From Muricea muricata (taxonomy: Eukaryota; Cnidaria; Anthozoa; Malacalcyonacea; Plexauridae), in NCBI GenBank assembly GCA_963855995.1, contig OY979716.1:46457213-46521212 (forward strand): a stretch of DNA of 64,000 nt, written 5' to 3'. The position numbers were made by a program, and so were the translations under genes. Of the stretch, positions 45,157 through 54,985 are shown piece after piece. The notes beneath the pieces are model-generated. The model was not told the origin of the DNA, did no database searches, and was given only the letters and a program-made list of their open reading frames with translations. How positions within the stretch are numbered: position 1 is the stretch's first letter; each line of letters opens with the position of its first letter.

Positions 45157-46628
45157 ATGCAGGATAATAGGATTATAAACCTACCAGATCCGACTATAGG
45201 TTCGGAGCCTGTGACGAAAGCGTATGCGGATACGCATTATTCTGGTGGTGGTGGTCAACGGGGTCCACAGGGGCACCCGGTAGTCCCGGGGCACAGGGTC
45301 CACGTGGTTTGACCCGTAGTGCCGGAGCACAAGGTCCACGTGGTTTACCTGGAAGTCCCGGAGCACCAGGTCCACGTGGTTTACCTGGAAGTCCCGGAGC
45401 ACAAGGTCCACGTGGTTTACAAGGTAGCCCCGGCCGTGATGGAGCACAGGGGCCACGCGGTAGTGATGGGACGCAGGGGCCACGCGGTAGTCCTTGGGCA
45501 CAGGGACCGCGTGGTAGTGATGGGCCACGTGGTTTACCTGGTAGTGATGGAGCACAGGGGCCACGCGGTAGTCCTGGAGCACAAGGTCCACGTGGTTTAC
45601 CTGGTAGTGATGGAGCACAGGGGCCACGTGGGCCACGCGGTCCCGCGGGCAGCGGTGGATTATCCGATACCGGTTTTACAATGCAAGGGAACATTAATAT
45701 GAACAATAACAAAATTACAAACCTTCCCGATCCTACGTTAGCAAACGACCCAGTCACAAAACAATACGCGACCAGGGTTTACTTAACAGATAGCGGATTT
45801 ACAATGCAAGACAATATAGGTATGAACAACCACGAAATATTAGACCTAAACCCTACCCCATCCAACGATACGGCAGCCGTATCCAAAAGTTATACCGACA
45901 CGGTGTACATTAAAAAAGGTACCAATATTGATATGAATGGCCATCGTATTACCGGGTTACCTATTATCCCTTTAACATCGAGCGAACCGATCACGAAAGG
46001 GTTTGTCGAAAGGTATTATTCAGACTACATAAACATTATGACGTTTAAAGGGAAGCCCGGTAACGTTACAATTATTCGAAAAGATGATATGGTCGACACT
46101 CCTGAAAACGGACGTGCTAGGCAAACGTTAGACTTTTCAAAGGTAGGTAGTAGTAGTTATCAAATAAATTTTTCCGTCCAACCAAAACTTCCAAACGGTG
46201 TTTACACCTACGAAATGGATGTTGTTTTAACGACTTCTAGGGGGTACGATGTAATGTTGTGGGGTGATTGTGGTGGTTCTGGGTACAATGCATCGACCAA
46301 ATACAAGTATTGGAGTTGGAGTTATGAGAATAAGATTGCCAATAACGATGTACAGGGTGGGTTATTCCACAGAGGTACTAGTAAAAGGGTACGTATTAAA
46401 GGGTCGTTTTTAAACCAGGGTACGCGTATTTACAAACAAGAAATTTCGCTTTCGTTAGATTATGAAAATGGAAAAACGTACGAATTTGTTATGCAAGATT
46501 TGGTGTCAAGAAGTACCGATCACATTCTTGGTAACGCTATCTATTTTGTATTCCAACCTGACAATAACCATACGATGGACTTTACGGACGAAACGTATTT
46601 TTCGTTTAAACGGTTATTGAAATTATAA
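45157..46628 (+). pseudogene. collagen-like fibre protein with tail-fibre repeats
   Basis: A long frame from 45309 (439 aa) has about 110 residues of collagen Gly-X-Y (GPRGLPGSPGAQ type). Next come three copies of a phage-tail-fibre-like unit: an N-I-MN or MNG motif, then I-LP or LP-P, then a PVTKQY or PITKGF motif. A C-terminal globular domain of about 200 residues closes it. Upstream in another frame, from ATG 45157, lies another unit (RIINLPDPTIGSEPVTKAY) plus the first Gly-X-Y triplets, so a one-base shift near 45270 splits the gene. The expected product is a trimeric host-attachment fibre on the virion. Confidence 0.8.
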
Positions 46629-46633
46629 ATAAA

Positions 46634-47002
46634 ATGGAAAAACCTGTGTACAAAGAAGAATTATTACGATTAGTTGCCGAAAAAAAAATTAAACATACTG
46701 CGAAATACATCGAAAACGCAACGGACGAAACGTTAAAAAAAATTTACGAAGATTACCAAAGACAGGAATTAGATGAAATGAACGAAAAAGTTACGGGCGT
46801 GCTTATAACGAAATTGTCTGAACTTATGGTGAATTTAGATCTCGTGAAAGATAACGTGTCGTTAGAGGACGATCTTGCTAAGAACGAGTTGTTTAAACGC
46901 GACGTTAAAAGAATAATTGGTTATTTAACACCGTACGTCCCGATGGTCGGATTAATATCCGGCGGAATTACCATCGGTGCACACGCCGCCGATAAAAATT
47001 AA
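46634..47002 (+). CDS. hypothetical protein with C-terminal hydrophobic segment (122 aa)
   Basis: Begins 5 bases after the fibre stop, so it is probably expressed with it. It is mostly charged helix (residues 1-95, likely coiled coil), then a hydrophobic stretch YVPMVGLISGGITIGA near the end. No family is recognised. A membrane-tail anchor or membrane-active virion peptide are both possible. Confidence 0.7.
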   Translation: MEKPVYKEELLRLVAEKKIKHTAKYIENATDETLKKIYEDYQRQELDEMNEKVTGVLITKLSELMVNLDLVKDNVSLEDDLAKNELFKRDVKRIIGYLTPYVPMVGLISGGITIGAHAADKN

Positions 47003-47041
47003 ATCCAAAAGAAGAACCTGAAAAAACGTCATAAAAAAATT

Positions 47042-47061
47042 CGTAAAGTAATAACTTTACG
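47042..47061. terminator. hairpin between convergent genes (8-bp stem)
   Basis: CGTAAAGT, 4-base loop, ACTTTACG. It lies between the stop at 47002 (+) and overlaps the likely stop of the minus gene at 47057. Confidence 0.5.
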
Positions 47062-47444
47062 GATTCCAAAAACAATTTAAAAGCTCTTTTGATGAATTCT
47101 TACCTGCATTTTTAGTATCTTCTAGATATAAAATATTCAAATCTTCACAAATTTTACGTATTTTTTATATACACACATGTTTAAATCGTGTATGGGTTCA
47201 ATAGTACCATTACGTATATCGTTAACCATTTTTTCAAAGTAAAAATTTTCTTCATAAAATTCCACAACACCATTATATATTCATCCAAATGACCTTTGGA
47301 CATGCTTTCAAAAACCTCATCATCATCTTCATTAAGAATATCAAATACTTTTTTCATGTTGTTAAGTGAGAAACGTATAAATTCATATTTAACCTTGTCG
47401 TCACCATATAACCTTTTGGTTATTTTTTGTGCTACGTCTTCCAT
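47057..47444 (-). pseudogene. hypothetical charged protein, two frameshifts
   Basis: The first frame (47444 to about 47285) gives MEDVAQKITKRLYGDDKVKY and a DEDDDEVFES stretch. It then loses its charged character, while another frame carries NGVVEFYEENFYFEK, and a third carries KICEDLNILYLED to TAA at 47057. Three successive charged frames suggest one gene of about 128 codons with two single-base indels. No domain is known. Its start codon lies immediately beside the stop of the small membrane gene (47446). Confidence 0.55.
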
Positions 47445-47445
47445 T

Positions 47446-47574
47446 TTATAAATGTTTTAGGATTAAGGAAATGATGAGAATGGCCGTAATCGGGTACGTG
47501 AGCACGATGAGTGTAAAGGTAAACGTTAGACATAAGGTAAGGGCGATGAGGAATTTTTCACGTTGTGCTAACAT
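47446..47574 (-). CDS. 42-aa single-pass membrane protein
   Basis: MLAQREKFLIALTLCLT and onward is almost wholly hydrophobic from residue 8, with a basic start and a KHL end. It fits exactly between the ATPase hairpin and the next minus gene (2-bp spacing). Short hydrophobic virion proteins are frequent in internal-membrane viruses of the double-jelly-roll lineage. Confidence 0.65.
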   Translation of the reverse strand: MLAQREKFLIALTLCLTFTFTLIVLTYPITAILIISLILKHL

Positions 47575-47581
47575 TTTTTAT

Positions 47582-47610
47582 ATTTCAAAACCTTTTAAAG
47601 GTTTTGAAAT
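47582..47610. terminator. palindrome after the ATPase gene (14-bp stem)
   Basis: ATTTCAAAACCTTT, one-base loop, AAAGGTTTTGAAAT, ending on the first base of the ATPase stop codon complement (47610). The core AAAACCTTT/AAAGGTTTT recurs after the TIR gene at 62024-62050. Confidence 0.65.
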
Positions 47611-48191
47611 TATGGAATGATGACTTGGTGTGTGTACGGTCTTGTCGTTAATATTTCTAATCGTGCGTAGTCGTTATTTTTTAACGTGTCTATAATTCTT
47701 TTTTCTTCGTCTTTTTCGATATCAAGGTAATTGTTGAAAATATATTTCATGTCGTCTTTGCACGCGTTGTAGAACGTGACGAGTTTCGAAATGTTCATCC
47801 TGTACGGTTTTGCAATAGAGGTAAGTTGCTGCGTGACGACAATTGTACTTAACCCGATATGTCGACCGGAGAATTCTAATTTCACGAGTTCGCTCGTTCT
47901 GTTTTTAACGTCTTTGCTTGCTGCACAATCGTCGAGAATAATGAGACTGTTGGTATTTTTTGCAAAATGTGTAATGTCCCGGAGAATGTTTTCCATGTTG
48001 TCGTGCGCGACGGGTAATTCGTATACGTCTGGATCGGGTAAATACTTCCATTGTTGGTACGTTTTGTTGTCTTCTAAGGTCGGGCATACGATGAAAATAT
48101 AGTCGTAATGATTCTTGTATTCTTTTTCGAGCATATTTAGCAAGTATTGTGTTTTTCCACACGCTGTCATACCGACAATAATCATATGCAT
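47610..48191 (-). CDS. A32/FtsK-like genome-packaging ATPase
   Basis: 193 aa, intact. Walker A is VGMTACGKTQ (residues about 6-15), Walker B is SLIILDDCAA (near 87), and a VVTQQ motif lies near 122. The order and spacing match the FtsK/HerA-type packaging ATPases of Polintons, adintoviruses and nucleocytoplasmic large DNA viruses, which pump DNA into capsids. The length is typical for Polintons. The start ATG is preceded by the capsid gene stop by only a few bases, as in other Polintons where capsid and ATPase genes are neighbours. Confidence 0.93.
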   Translation of the reverse strand: MHMIIVGMTACGKTQYLLNMLEKEYKNHYDYIFIVCPTLEDNKTYQQWKYLPDPDVYELPVAHDNMENILRDITHFAKNTNSLIILDDCAASKDVKNRTSELVKLEFSGRHIGLSTIVVTQQLTSIAKPYRMNISKLVTFYNACKDDMKYIFNNYLDIEKDEEKRIIDTLKNNDYARLEILTTRPYTHQVIIP

Positions 48192-48193
48192 TT

Positions 48194-49442
48194 TTAGTAA
48201 TTACGGTTCCGTTGAGTTTTGTTCCGCTAATATTAATCGTACCGTCGGCAATAACGAAAACGTGGCAGGACAAGTCTGTTGTTGTCGCTTCTTTTTCTAT
48301 TTCCAGGAGTATTCCTGCTTGCGTCCCCATAAGTTTCCGACCGCTAGCACTTATGGTATTATCGTCCACGGTCCTGAAATCTATAACGCATGCAAACTTG
48401 TCGGTGTAGTACTTTCGTCGCGATACGCAGGTCGTTCCTAAATATTTTTCGCAGTCGTCATTATTGAAGAACCGAACGGCTTCCCTGTACATATCGCGTT
48501 TCGCAAGCCCACTACTGTAAATATCGTTCGGGTTTCCTTCGACGGTCACGTTGACTTGTGTTAAATTTGGGAATGGGAAATCTTCGCTGTCTTCAGCATC
48601 TTTTTTCGTGAATAACAACACGACGGCTTTCATGCTTTTTCTTGGAATGTTAATATCGATCACTTCGCGTGTGCTCCCTTTCGCCCACGGTAAGTTTTCA
48701 AGCGTGTTGAATAATTGTACAAGAACGACCGGCCGGCATTGTACGTTCCTCTTACGCTGGCGGCAAGTCCTTCACTTTTAATCACTTCGTATTCTAATTG
48801 CAAATCGGTAAGCCTGTACGTCCCGGTTTCTTCGTTCGCTTGCGCTTTCATGATCTTTTCTGATTTCGGTAACGTGATGTCGTAGACGAAGTCACACATA
48901 CCGTACGGTGCGTATGGACCGTTATCACATAAAATTTTCCCGAGCGGAATTTTCATACTGTCGCACATGTCGACAATCGTTAAGTCTAAAACACCGTCGG
49001 TTTTTGCTGCTTTGTTTGCACTGTCGTCGCCAGAAATAAGTTTTCGGACATTTTCGTTAGCAATCTCATAATTTTGACGGTTTTCACGGTCGTCGTCGGA
49101 CCGCCACAAGTCTTTGTAAACTTCCAGCATGCTTTCGCCCGTATTCTGGTAGACTTCGACACCTTGAACTTTAATACTAAGTCGGTCGATGAGCAATCGG
49201 CCTAAATTGTTTAAGAACCACGACTTCGTATTGCTGTTATTAAATTTAAACGACAAGGCCATCGTATCCGGGACGATACATTCGTTTGCATTCAATGCAG
49301 GAATAGTTAACGAGTAAATATCTTCGGGGGTTGCTTCTTTTTTCAATAACGACGCTGCAATGAAACATCTTTTTCCACGTAAATCTTTAGCGAGCGTCGA
49401 TGTTTTCTTATATCCGGCAGTTAATTGTTCACCTCTGTTCAT
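48194..49442 (-). pseudogene. major capsid protein (double jelly roll), frameshifted
   Basis: The first part (49442-48670) starts MNRGEQLTAGY and contains LNNLGRLLIDRLSIKVQGVEVYQ, typical of the first jelly roll of Polinton/adintovirus capsid proteins. The second part (48663 down) carries SMKAVVLLFTKK, FPNLTQVNVTVEGNPN and GTINISGTKLNG, typical of the second. They lie in two frames that meet near 48665. A second shift near 48205 hides the natural stop, likely TAA 48194-48196. Full length would be about 415 residues. It would form the pseudo-hexameric trimers of an icosahedral shell. Confidence 0.9.
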
Positions 49443-49878
49443 TTTTATTATAGTATTTTTTGTACAAAACATAAGCAATACCGACAGCAAGCAACCATAA
49501 GTTTTTTGCTAAAAACCCTACAGCATCTGCACTTAACGTTAAGAGTTTAGCTGCTAAATTTAAAAGACCACCGATAATTGGTGCTACTTTTTCACCCACT
49601 TTTGCTAATGCTCTTGCAAATTTACTTGTTGCTTGTGCCCCTTTTTTGACCACGGTCCGTGCACCCATAACGATGGTGGTTATAATACCCGCAACCGACA
49701 TAGCAACTACAGAGATACCTCCGATGTTTTTTTTTGCCCATTGTTTAAACCGTTCGAAACGCGTTAGGTCGTTTTGTTGTGCTTCTTCTTCGACCATGGA
49801 TTGGACGACCATACTTTCAGGCCGTTCGTTCCGTCGTAATCGGATTTTATCGGCTTTTAATACGCACACTTCAGCCAT
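49429..49878 (-). CDS. hydrophobic virion-type protein (149 aa)
   Basis: A basic and acidic N-terminal 50 residues precede two hydrophobic segments (ISVVAMSVAGIITTIVMG near 54-71 and LLAVGIAYVLYKKYY near the end). Between them is a Lys/Ala-rich amphipathic stretch (VVKKGAQATSKFARALAKVG). Its 3' end overlaps the capsid gene start by 14 bases. It may be an inner membrane or membrane-lytic capsid component. No named family is assigned. Confidence 0.7.
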   Translation of the reverse strand: MAEVCVLKADKIRLRRNERPESMVVQSMVEEEAQQNDLTRFERFKQWAKKNIGGISVVAMSVAGIITTIVMGARTVVKKGAQATSKFARALAKVGEKVAPIIGGLLNLAAKLLTLSADAVGFLAKNLWLLAVGIAYVLYKKYYNKNEQR

Positions 49879-49917
49879 TTCCTCGTATAATTTTTTCTTT
49901 AATACGTTCTGTTCAGC

Positions 49918-50636
49918 TTAGGCAAGATCATGAAAATGGGTTTCTTGTGCTTTTAAAGCACCGTTATCTAAATTATGGTCAGCTGTTTTTGTAATGCCGC
50001 GGAATTCACGGATTTTTTCACGATCGATCGTCACGCTATTGACTTCTATTTCGGCAACCTTGTCATCGATAAAATGTTCTAAATTTTCAATACTGTTTCG
50101 TAAAACAGATTGTTCGAGGTCCGTACTTACGGGTACGTCCGGTAACGTTTCTTCAATAAACGCTGCAGGTGTTTTTTTATGTTCTAATTCTGCATTTCCC
50201 ACGAGTTCTTTAAATTCGGTAACTTTTGCTAATTGTTTTACGTCTTCCGTGTACACGAGTTTCTTTCCTTTTTGAACAATAATTTTAACCCCGTCAAATT
50301 CTGCACCGTTTACCTTCCCTTTCCTATTCACAGTAATTTTTAGTTTTTCAAAAATACTTTTTGCAAATGGGCCATCCCCTTTGTTAAGGTAAATTCCTAA
50401 TTCCCTAAGAAGGTTTTTTTATCTTCCGTGTACCCACGGTTCCTAACAGCTTGAATTTTACCTAATTCACGGTCGGCTTGTTTTTCTGCATCCAAACCTT
50501 GACGTATTTCTGTGTTAAACCCACCGATAATAATAACACTTTCATCCCGCCAATCCGTATTTGTTTCTTCTTCCTCCCCTTCTTCAGGCTCTATTGGTTG
50601 ATTTTCACCGAGGTTATCTAGTCCTATATCGTCCAT
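49918..50636 (-). pseudogene. hypothetical conserved-looking acidic protein, one frameshift
   Basis: The N-terminal piece (50636-50397, MDDIGLDNLGENQ, Glu-rich) runs into a seven-A run near 50417. After it the other frame continues at once with LLRELGIYLNKGDGPFA, then KLKITVNRKGKVNG, to the stop at 49918. A one-base homopolymer error explains this; the joined length is about 239 codons. No domain recognised. It reads divergently from the penton gene across a long palindrome. Confidence 0.7.
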
Positions 50637-50646
50637 TTTTTGGACG

Positions 50647-50687
50647 ATATGGATAAACTCATGATAAAATCATGAGTTTATCCATAT
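50647..50687. promoter_or_regulatory. 19-bp-arm palindrome between divergent gene starts
   Basis: ATATGGATAAACTCATGAT, loop AAA, then its exact reverse complement. A direct copy of one arm (GGACGATATGGATAAACTCA) follows at 50690. It lies between the 50636 (-) and 50719 (+) starts, so it may be a bidirectional promoter or factor-binding site. The arms also encode the first residues of the penton ORF. Confidence 0.7.
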
Positions 50688-50718
50688 TTGGACGATATGG
50701 ATAAACTCATGATAAAAA

Positions 50719-51426
50719 ATGGATAAACTCATGTTATCACTCGATACGGGCAAACACGACATTTTTCTCCAACGATGCATCACGACGAAATACGGGGAAA
50801 AGATCCACGTTAAAAACATTAGCGTGTTATGGAAGTACAAGAACATTTTAACAAACGACAACAATCTTATAAAATTTATAACGGTTCCTGACCACCCTGC
50901 AACGGGCGTCGCATTCGAAGAAGGGTACTGGACGTTTAATATGATTGCCGATCGTTTAGCCGAGTCCGGTATTACGTTAGAACGGTACAAACACGATAAT
51001 AGGTGTAGTATTTTATCGCCAAAAAAGTCAAACCTGTACCATTTTGGACCGTTACTTGGGTTCCCGGAAAATACGATCATTCCAAAAAATACTAAATCGA
51101 AGTCACCGTTTGTCGTCGATATTAACCGCGGGTTACGGTACGTAACGCTCGGATGTAATTGTGTTAATACCGATAGGAATTTCGACACGTACGGTAAACC
51201 GAGTCGAGTATTCGCACGTATTCCCGTAACAACCGAACAAAGTTTAAACGAATCCGTGACATCGTACGATAATATTCACACATCGGTCTCGGTCCTAAAC
51301 GGTGATCACAGCACGTTCCAATTTGACGTGAACACGAATATCGGTTATTATTATTATTATTATCAAACATATTTTGACACGGTATGGATTAACTGTTATG
51401 TTCGAATTATATATCGAATAAAATGA
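50719..51426 (+). CDS. penton-like minor capsid protein
   Basis: 235 aa. The middle resembles the single-jelly-roll minor capsid proteins of Polintons: FEEGYWTFNMIADRL, then FGPLLGFPENTII, then FVVDINRGLRYVTLGC, the last pattern marking the DINxG(L/P)xxLxVYC-type strand of the family. Near the C-terminus a TTA/TAT run gives six Tyr in a row, likely a small trinucleotide expansion, and the residues after it look unlike the family, so the natural end may be displaced by a frameshift. The protein should occupy the fivefold vertices. Its stop overlaps the integrase start (ATGA). Confidence 0.8.
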   Translation: MDKLMLSLDTGKHDIFLQRCITTKYGEKIHVKNISVLWKYKNILTNDNNLIKFITVPDHPATGVAFEEGYWTFNMIADRLAESGITLERYKHDNRCSILSPKKSNLYHFGPLLGFPENTIIPKNTKSKSPFVVDINRGLRYVTLGCNCVNTDRNFDTYGKPSRVFARIPVTTEQSLNESVTSYDNIHTSVSVLNGDHSTFQFDVNTNIGYYYYYYQTYFDTVWINCYVRIIYRIK

Positions 51427-52465
51427 TCAACGAACAGGAATTAAGGGACATGTACTATGATCCATCTAAAGGTTATCAATCTGCAGAAAAATTATACCAA
51501 AAAGCAAAAGCAGATGGAGTAAAAGTTAGTAGACGACTTGTAAAAGAATGGTTGGAAACGCAAGATACATATACGAGATTCAAACCTGTCATTCGGAAAC
51601 ATAAATTCATGAAAACGTTTGTAAAAGGTCTTGCCGACGAAATACAAATGGACCTCGTCGATATGGGAAAATACGCAAGTAAAAACAAAGGGTACCGATG
51701 GATATTAACAACGGTGGAAATCCTTAGCCGATATGCCTTTACGGTCCCCGTTTACAGGAAGGATACAAAAAATATGACTAAAGCCGTCGACCAACTACTT
51801 GATAACTTTAGGACAAGGTTTGGTAAGTATCCTAACGTTGCCCAGTTTGATGAAGGGAAAGAATTTTATAACATTGGTGTTAGAGACCTTTTGAAAAGTC
51901 ATAACGTTCATTACTTTTCCACACAATCCGATAAGAAAGCGGCTATCGTCGAAAGGTTTAACCGGACATTTAAAACAAAGATGGAAAAATATTATTACAG
52001 TAAAGGTACGCGTAATTGGATTGACGTTTTAGACGACGTTACAAAAAATTATAACAATACCAAACACAGCAGTATTCATATGAAACCAAAAGACGTGAAC
52101 AAAACTAATGAAAATATAGTATGGGTTACGTTATACGGACATGTTTTGGAAGGTTTACAACCGCCTAAATTCAAGGCCGGGGATACGGTTAGGGTTAGCA
52201 AATACAAAAGTACCCTCCCAAAAGGGTACGAAGAGTGTCCAAAGTACTTCGAGGAGACCCTACCGTTTACGAAATAGAGGATCACGAAGGGGAACCGATT
52301 ATCGGGAAATTCTACGAACAAGAGTTATCCCACATCAACAAAAAAGACGATACGTACAAGATAGAAAAAATACTTCGGAAAAAGAACGGAATGGCGTTAG
52401 TAAAATGGTTAGGGTACGATAGTCAGTCGTGGATTCCGGTTAAAGATATTAAAAACATTCAATAA
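51423..52465 (+). pseudogene. rve integrase with chromodomain, one frameshift
   Basis: The core has D in EIQMDLVDMG, D in VAQFDEGKEF and E in AAIVERFNRTFK, the DDE set of retrovirus-like integrases. The main frame ends at 52277, but from about 52235 another frame runs on with SKVLRGDPTVYEIED and a chromodomain (YKIEKILRKK, then VKWLGYDSQSWIP) to 52465. A one-base shift near 52220-52240 joins them. Full length would be about 347 residues. It inserts the element DNA and creates the 6-bp TSD; chromodomains bind methylated histones and may guide target choice. Confidence 0.92.
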
Positions 52466-52466
52466 A

Positions 52467-53914
52467 ATGTCTGAAGAAGACTTTAAAAAATACGAAACGT
52501 CGTACAGACAATGTTACGGGTCGGATTATAATAAGGCGTTACGAAATTTAAAAAATACAAAAAAACGGATGGAACGGCAATTCGTCCAACAATACCCGAA
52601 CGCTCATTTGGATAGGTTCAGGTTTAACGTCATCTTATCAAAAACCGGCGACGTCACCGGAACGAGCGTATCGTTTAAAGTCCGCGACGGTCAATTTTTA
52701 GACATTACGACCGATGATTTTAAAACATTATATTCGGGAGAATTACACTGGTTACCGAGAATATGGGACACGAGCGGTACAGTTCAACCGTTCGCCATAT
52801 CGTCGTCGTCGTTACCGTATAATTATACGAAATTCACTATTTACGTCAATGCAAAGTCTGGGTTTACAAGTAATTTTGACGCGTTGACTACATCGTGGAA
52901 AAGGACAGGTAACGACATTACAAAAACGGCCGTGGATAAAGACGACCCGTATTTTGCATCGTTGTTGTCTGCCTATATTATTTCTCACGTTGGCGGGTTA
53001 AGTGGAAAACATTTAACGGGTGACAATAACGTTGTTACGAGTATTGCACGGTATTGCATCTATTACCATATGGAACGGTTTACGGGAACGCCAGAAAAAA
53101 TGTCACCGTACATTACACATGACATTCAAAAAATTATTCAAAAAAATATTCCACACAAACGCATATGGGTCCATAAATTTGAACGGACGCGTGCTGACAT
53201 AAATTATTGGCATTCGCATCATGCGAACAAACATAACATTAGAAATTACAAGTACCGAATGTCGGCTAACAATACTGGCGTGCTTGGGATCGACTATGAA
53301 GAAGTTTCAAAAGTCGTCAACGATAGCGATAACGACTGGATGAAATTCATTAAAGATGATAGCAACGGTCTTACAAAAACCGTGCAAATTTTACTTCAAT
53401 CGGCTATCGAATCCCACGTGTATTGCATTTTAGGTGCCCAAGCACAAACGCGGTGGCCTATAGTCGGACAAGGAGCAAAATCTTTACAAACGCAACAAAT
53501 ATTTCATCGGCTCGTTCAAGATACGATCTCGCAAGATAACCCTGCAAAAGCCATTTCGGATATGCGAAAAGCCATTCAAGATACAAACGTTGTCCTAAAC
53601 ATGGCCATCACGCCAGGCATTATCCTCATCCCATCCAACATGATCATTTTAAAAAACAAAGTCGAAGGGTACAACAACGTTTTGACAATCGCTACCAACG
53701 CGATGAAATTCGGTGTGAATACAAAAGTGAATTACGTAGCTCCTAAGGCGGTGACGAAAAAACCACCTATCCCACCGACGACAAAACCAACAAAACCAAC
53801 CGTTGCAAACGACAAAAAAAGAGAAGTCCATAAAAAACGTCAAACCACCATCTCCCTTACCTTTTTGGTAGTACGATCGGAATAGGGTTTTTAGTCACGA
53901 AATTTGTTTTGTAA
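52467..53914 (+). CDS. large hypothetical Polinton protein (472 aa or more)
   Basis: Starts 1 base after the integrase stop. The N-terminal half is rich in beta-prone segments (FNVILSKTGDVTGTSVSF), the middle is helical, and near residue 440 comes a KKPPIPPTTKPTKPT linker. The main frame ends at 53885, but a neighbouring frame supplies a hydrophobic tail (GSTIGIGFLVTKF) ending at 53914 that looks like the real C-terminus after a one-base shift near 53835. No domain recognised. A virion or fibre-base protein is possible. Confidence 0.7.
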
Positions 53915-53917
53915 TTT

Positions 53918-53937
53918 TATAACCTACATAGGTTATG
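53918..53937. terminator. hairpin between convergent genes
   Basis: ATAACCTA, loop CA, TAGGTTAT, extended by a G-T pair and three A-T pairs. It lies between the stops at 53914 (+) and 53945 (-). Confidence 0.65.
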
Positions 53938-53944
53938 AAATAAT

Positions 53945-54349
53945 TTAAAACAACAGTTTGCTTGCTAAAACTCCTGCTACCGACCCCGTAACGCCAACGA
54001 CAACGTTCGTATACATTTTCATCTCGTCGGACGGTTCGTAATAATTGGTTATCGTTGGTTCCAGTCCAATATCTTCGTCCACAGCTGTCCGTAACTTGTG
54101 CAACGCTTCGTTCGTCGCGTCTAAATCTTTGTTGGCGTCCTCTAATTGTTGTCGTAATAACGCAACTTTGTTCTTCTTCTCTACAGTTTTTTCGTACCAC
54201 TTTTCTTTAGCAGCCGTTAATTGTTCCATGGCCAAATTGTGTCGTTTCATCTCATCTTCGTAACCTTTCTTGTCTAATTTGTGAAACACGTAACCTGCAC
54301 CGGCAAAAGCAACGGCATTAAATAACCCACCTGCTACAACGCTTGCCAT
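53945..54349 (-). CDS. coiled-coil protein with hydrophobic ends (134 aa)
   Basis: An N-terminal hydrophobic segment (ASVVAGGLFNAVAFAGAGYV), a long coiled coil (residues about 30-92, EKKNKVALLRQQLEDANKD), and a second hydrophobic segment at the end (VVVGVTGSVAGVLASKLLF). Polintons often encode a small coiled-coil protein of unknown role, and this may be its counterpart. It is intact. Confidence 0.7.
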   Translation of the reverse strand: MASVVAGGLFNAVAFAGAGYVFHKLDKKGYEDEMKRHNLAMEQLTAAKEKWYEKTVEKKNKVALLRQQLEDANKDLDATNEALHKLRTAVDEDIGLEPTITNYYEPSDEMKMYTNVVVGVTGSVAGVLASKLLF

Positions 54350-54390
54350 TTTTTTATCTATTGGCTTTTCTTAAACGGTTCGGATGGAAC

Positions 54391-54594
54391 CTAATCTTTT
54401 TTCTGTGCAAGTTTTACAAGCAACGATCCGCCACCGACGGCGACTAACATTTTAAACAAATTTTGCATCGTACGTGTTACGCCAAGATTTTCTTTTAACA
54501 GTTTACTGCTTGCCAACGATACTCCAGCTGCACCCAACGTGATTAATCCAGCATTGTAAAGACCATTTAACACTTCTTCTTTCGTTAACGACAT
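54391..54594 (-). CDS. small membrane protein (67 aa)
   Basis: Two Gly/Ala-rich hydrophobic segments (YNAGLITLGAAGVSLASS and MLVAVGGGSLLVKLA) with charged ends. It begins 6 bases from the stop of the next minus gene (54601), so it is likely co-expressed with it. No family recognised. Confidence 0.65.
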   Translation of the reverse strand: MSLTKEEVLNGLYNAGLITLGAAGVSLASSKLLKENLGVTRTMQNLFKMLVAVGGGSLLVKLAQKKD

Positions 54595-54600
54595 TATTTA

Positions 54601-54924
54601 TTATAGATCGTCAAAATTACTTTTTTTTTCTGGTTGTTCTTGCTGTTGTTGTTGTGGTTGTTCTTGTTGTTGTTGTTGCGGTTGTTCTTTTTTACAAAAA
54701 AAATTATAAACACCGTACCCAAGACCGGTAACACCGAGCACGCCTACGGTTACATAGAGTAGATTTGAGTTCTCGATACATTCTTCTTCCGCTTTTTTAC
54801 GTTCTGCGGCTTTACGGGCTTTGGCTTCTTTAGAAATAGCCGCCAAACGTTTTCCTGCTGCTACCCGTCCAGGATTTTTTACTTTTTCAACCTCCGTCGT
54901 GGTTATTTTAGGTTCTTCTGCCAT
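54601..54924 (-). CDS. single-pass membrane protein with Gln/Pro repeats (107 aa)
   Basis: A basic Ala/Lys-rich N-terminus, one hydrophobic segment (LLYVTVGVLGVTGLGYGVYNFF, about residues 55-76), then two copies of EQPQQQQQ and a KSNFDDL end. The repeat comes from GTTGTT-type tandem DNA at 54638-54690. Probably a virion membrane protein. Confidence 0.65.
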   Translation of the reverse strand: MAEEPKITTTEVEKVKNPGRVAAGKRLAAISKEAKARKAAERKKAEEECIENSNLLYVTVGVLGVTGLGYGVYNFFCKKEQPQQQQQEQPQQQQQEQPEKKSNFDDL

Positions 54925-54945
54925 TATTCATTTAAAGTACTTTAC

Positions 54946-54981
54946 AAGGTTCTTTACAAGGTTCTTTACAAGGTTCTTTAA
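54946..54981. repeat. 12-bp tandem repeat in a divergent intergenic region
   Basis: GTTCTTTACAAG repeated three times with flanking partial copies, directly between the divergent starts at 54924 (-) and 54986 (+). Confidence 0.85.
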
Positions 54982-54985
54982 TAAA

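Noticed and set aside
45181..45757. Two long minus-strand ORFs with Pro/Gly or His/Val repeats
   Set aside because: Shadows of the collagen-like Gly-X-Y repeat of the plus-strand fibre gene.
54821..54985. Upstream extension of the Glu-rich plus-strand ORF
   Set aside because: It overlaps the membrane gene on the other strand; the ATG at 54986 after the 12-bp repeats is a better start.
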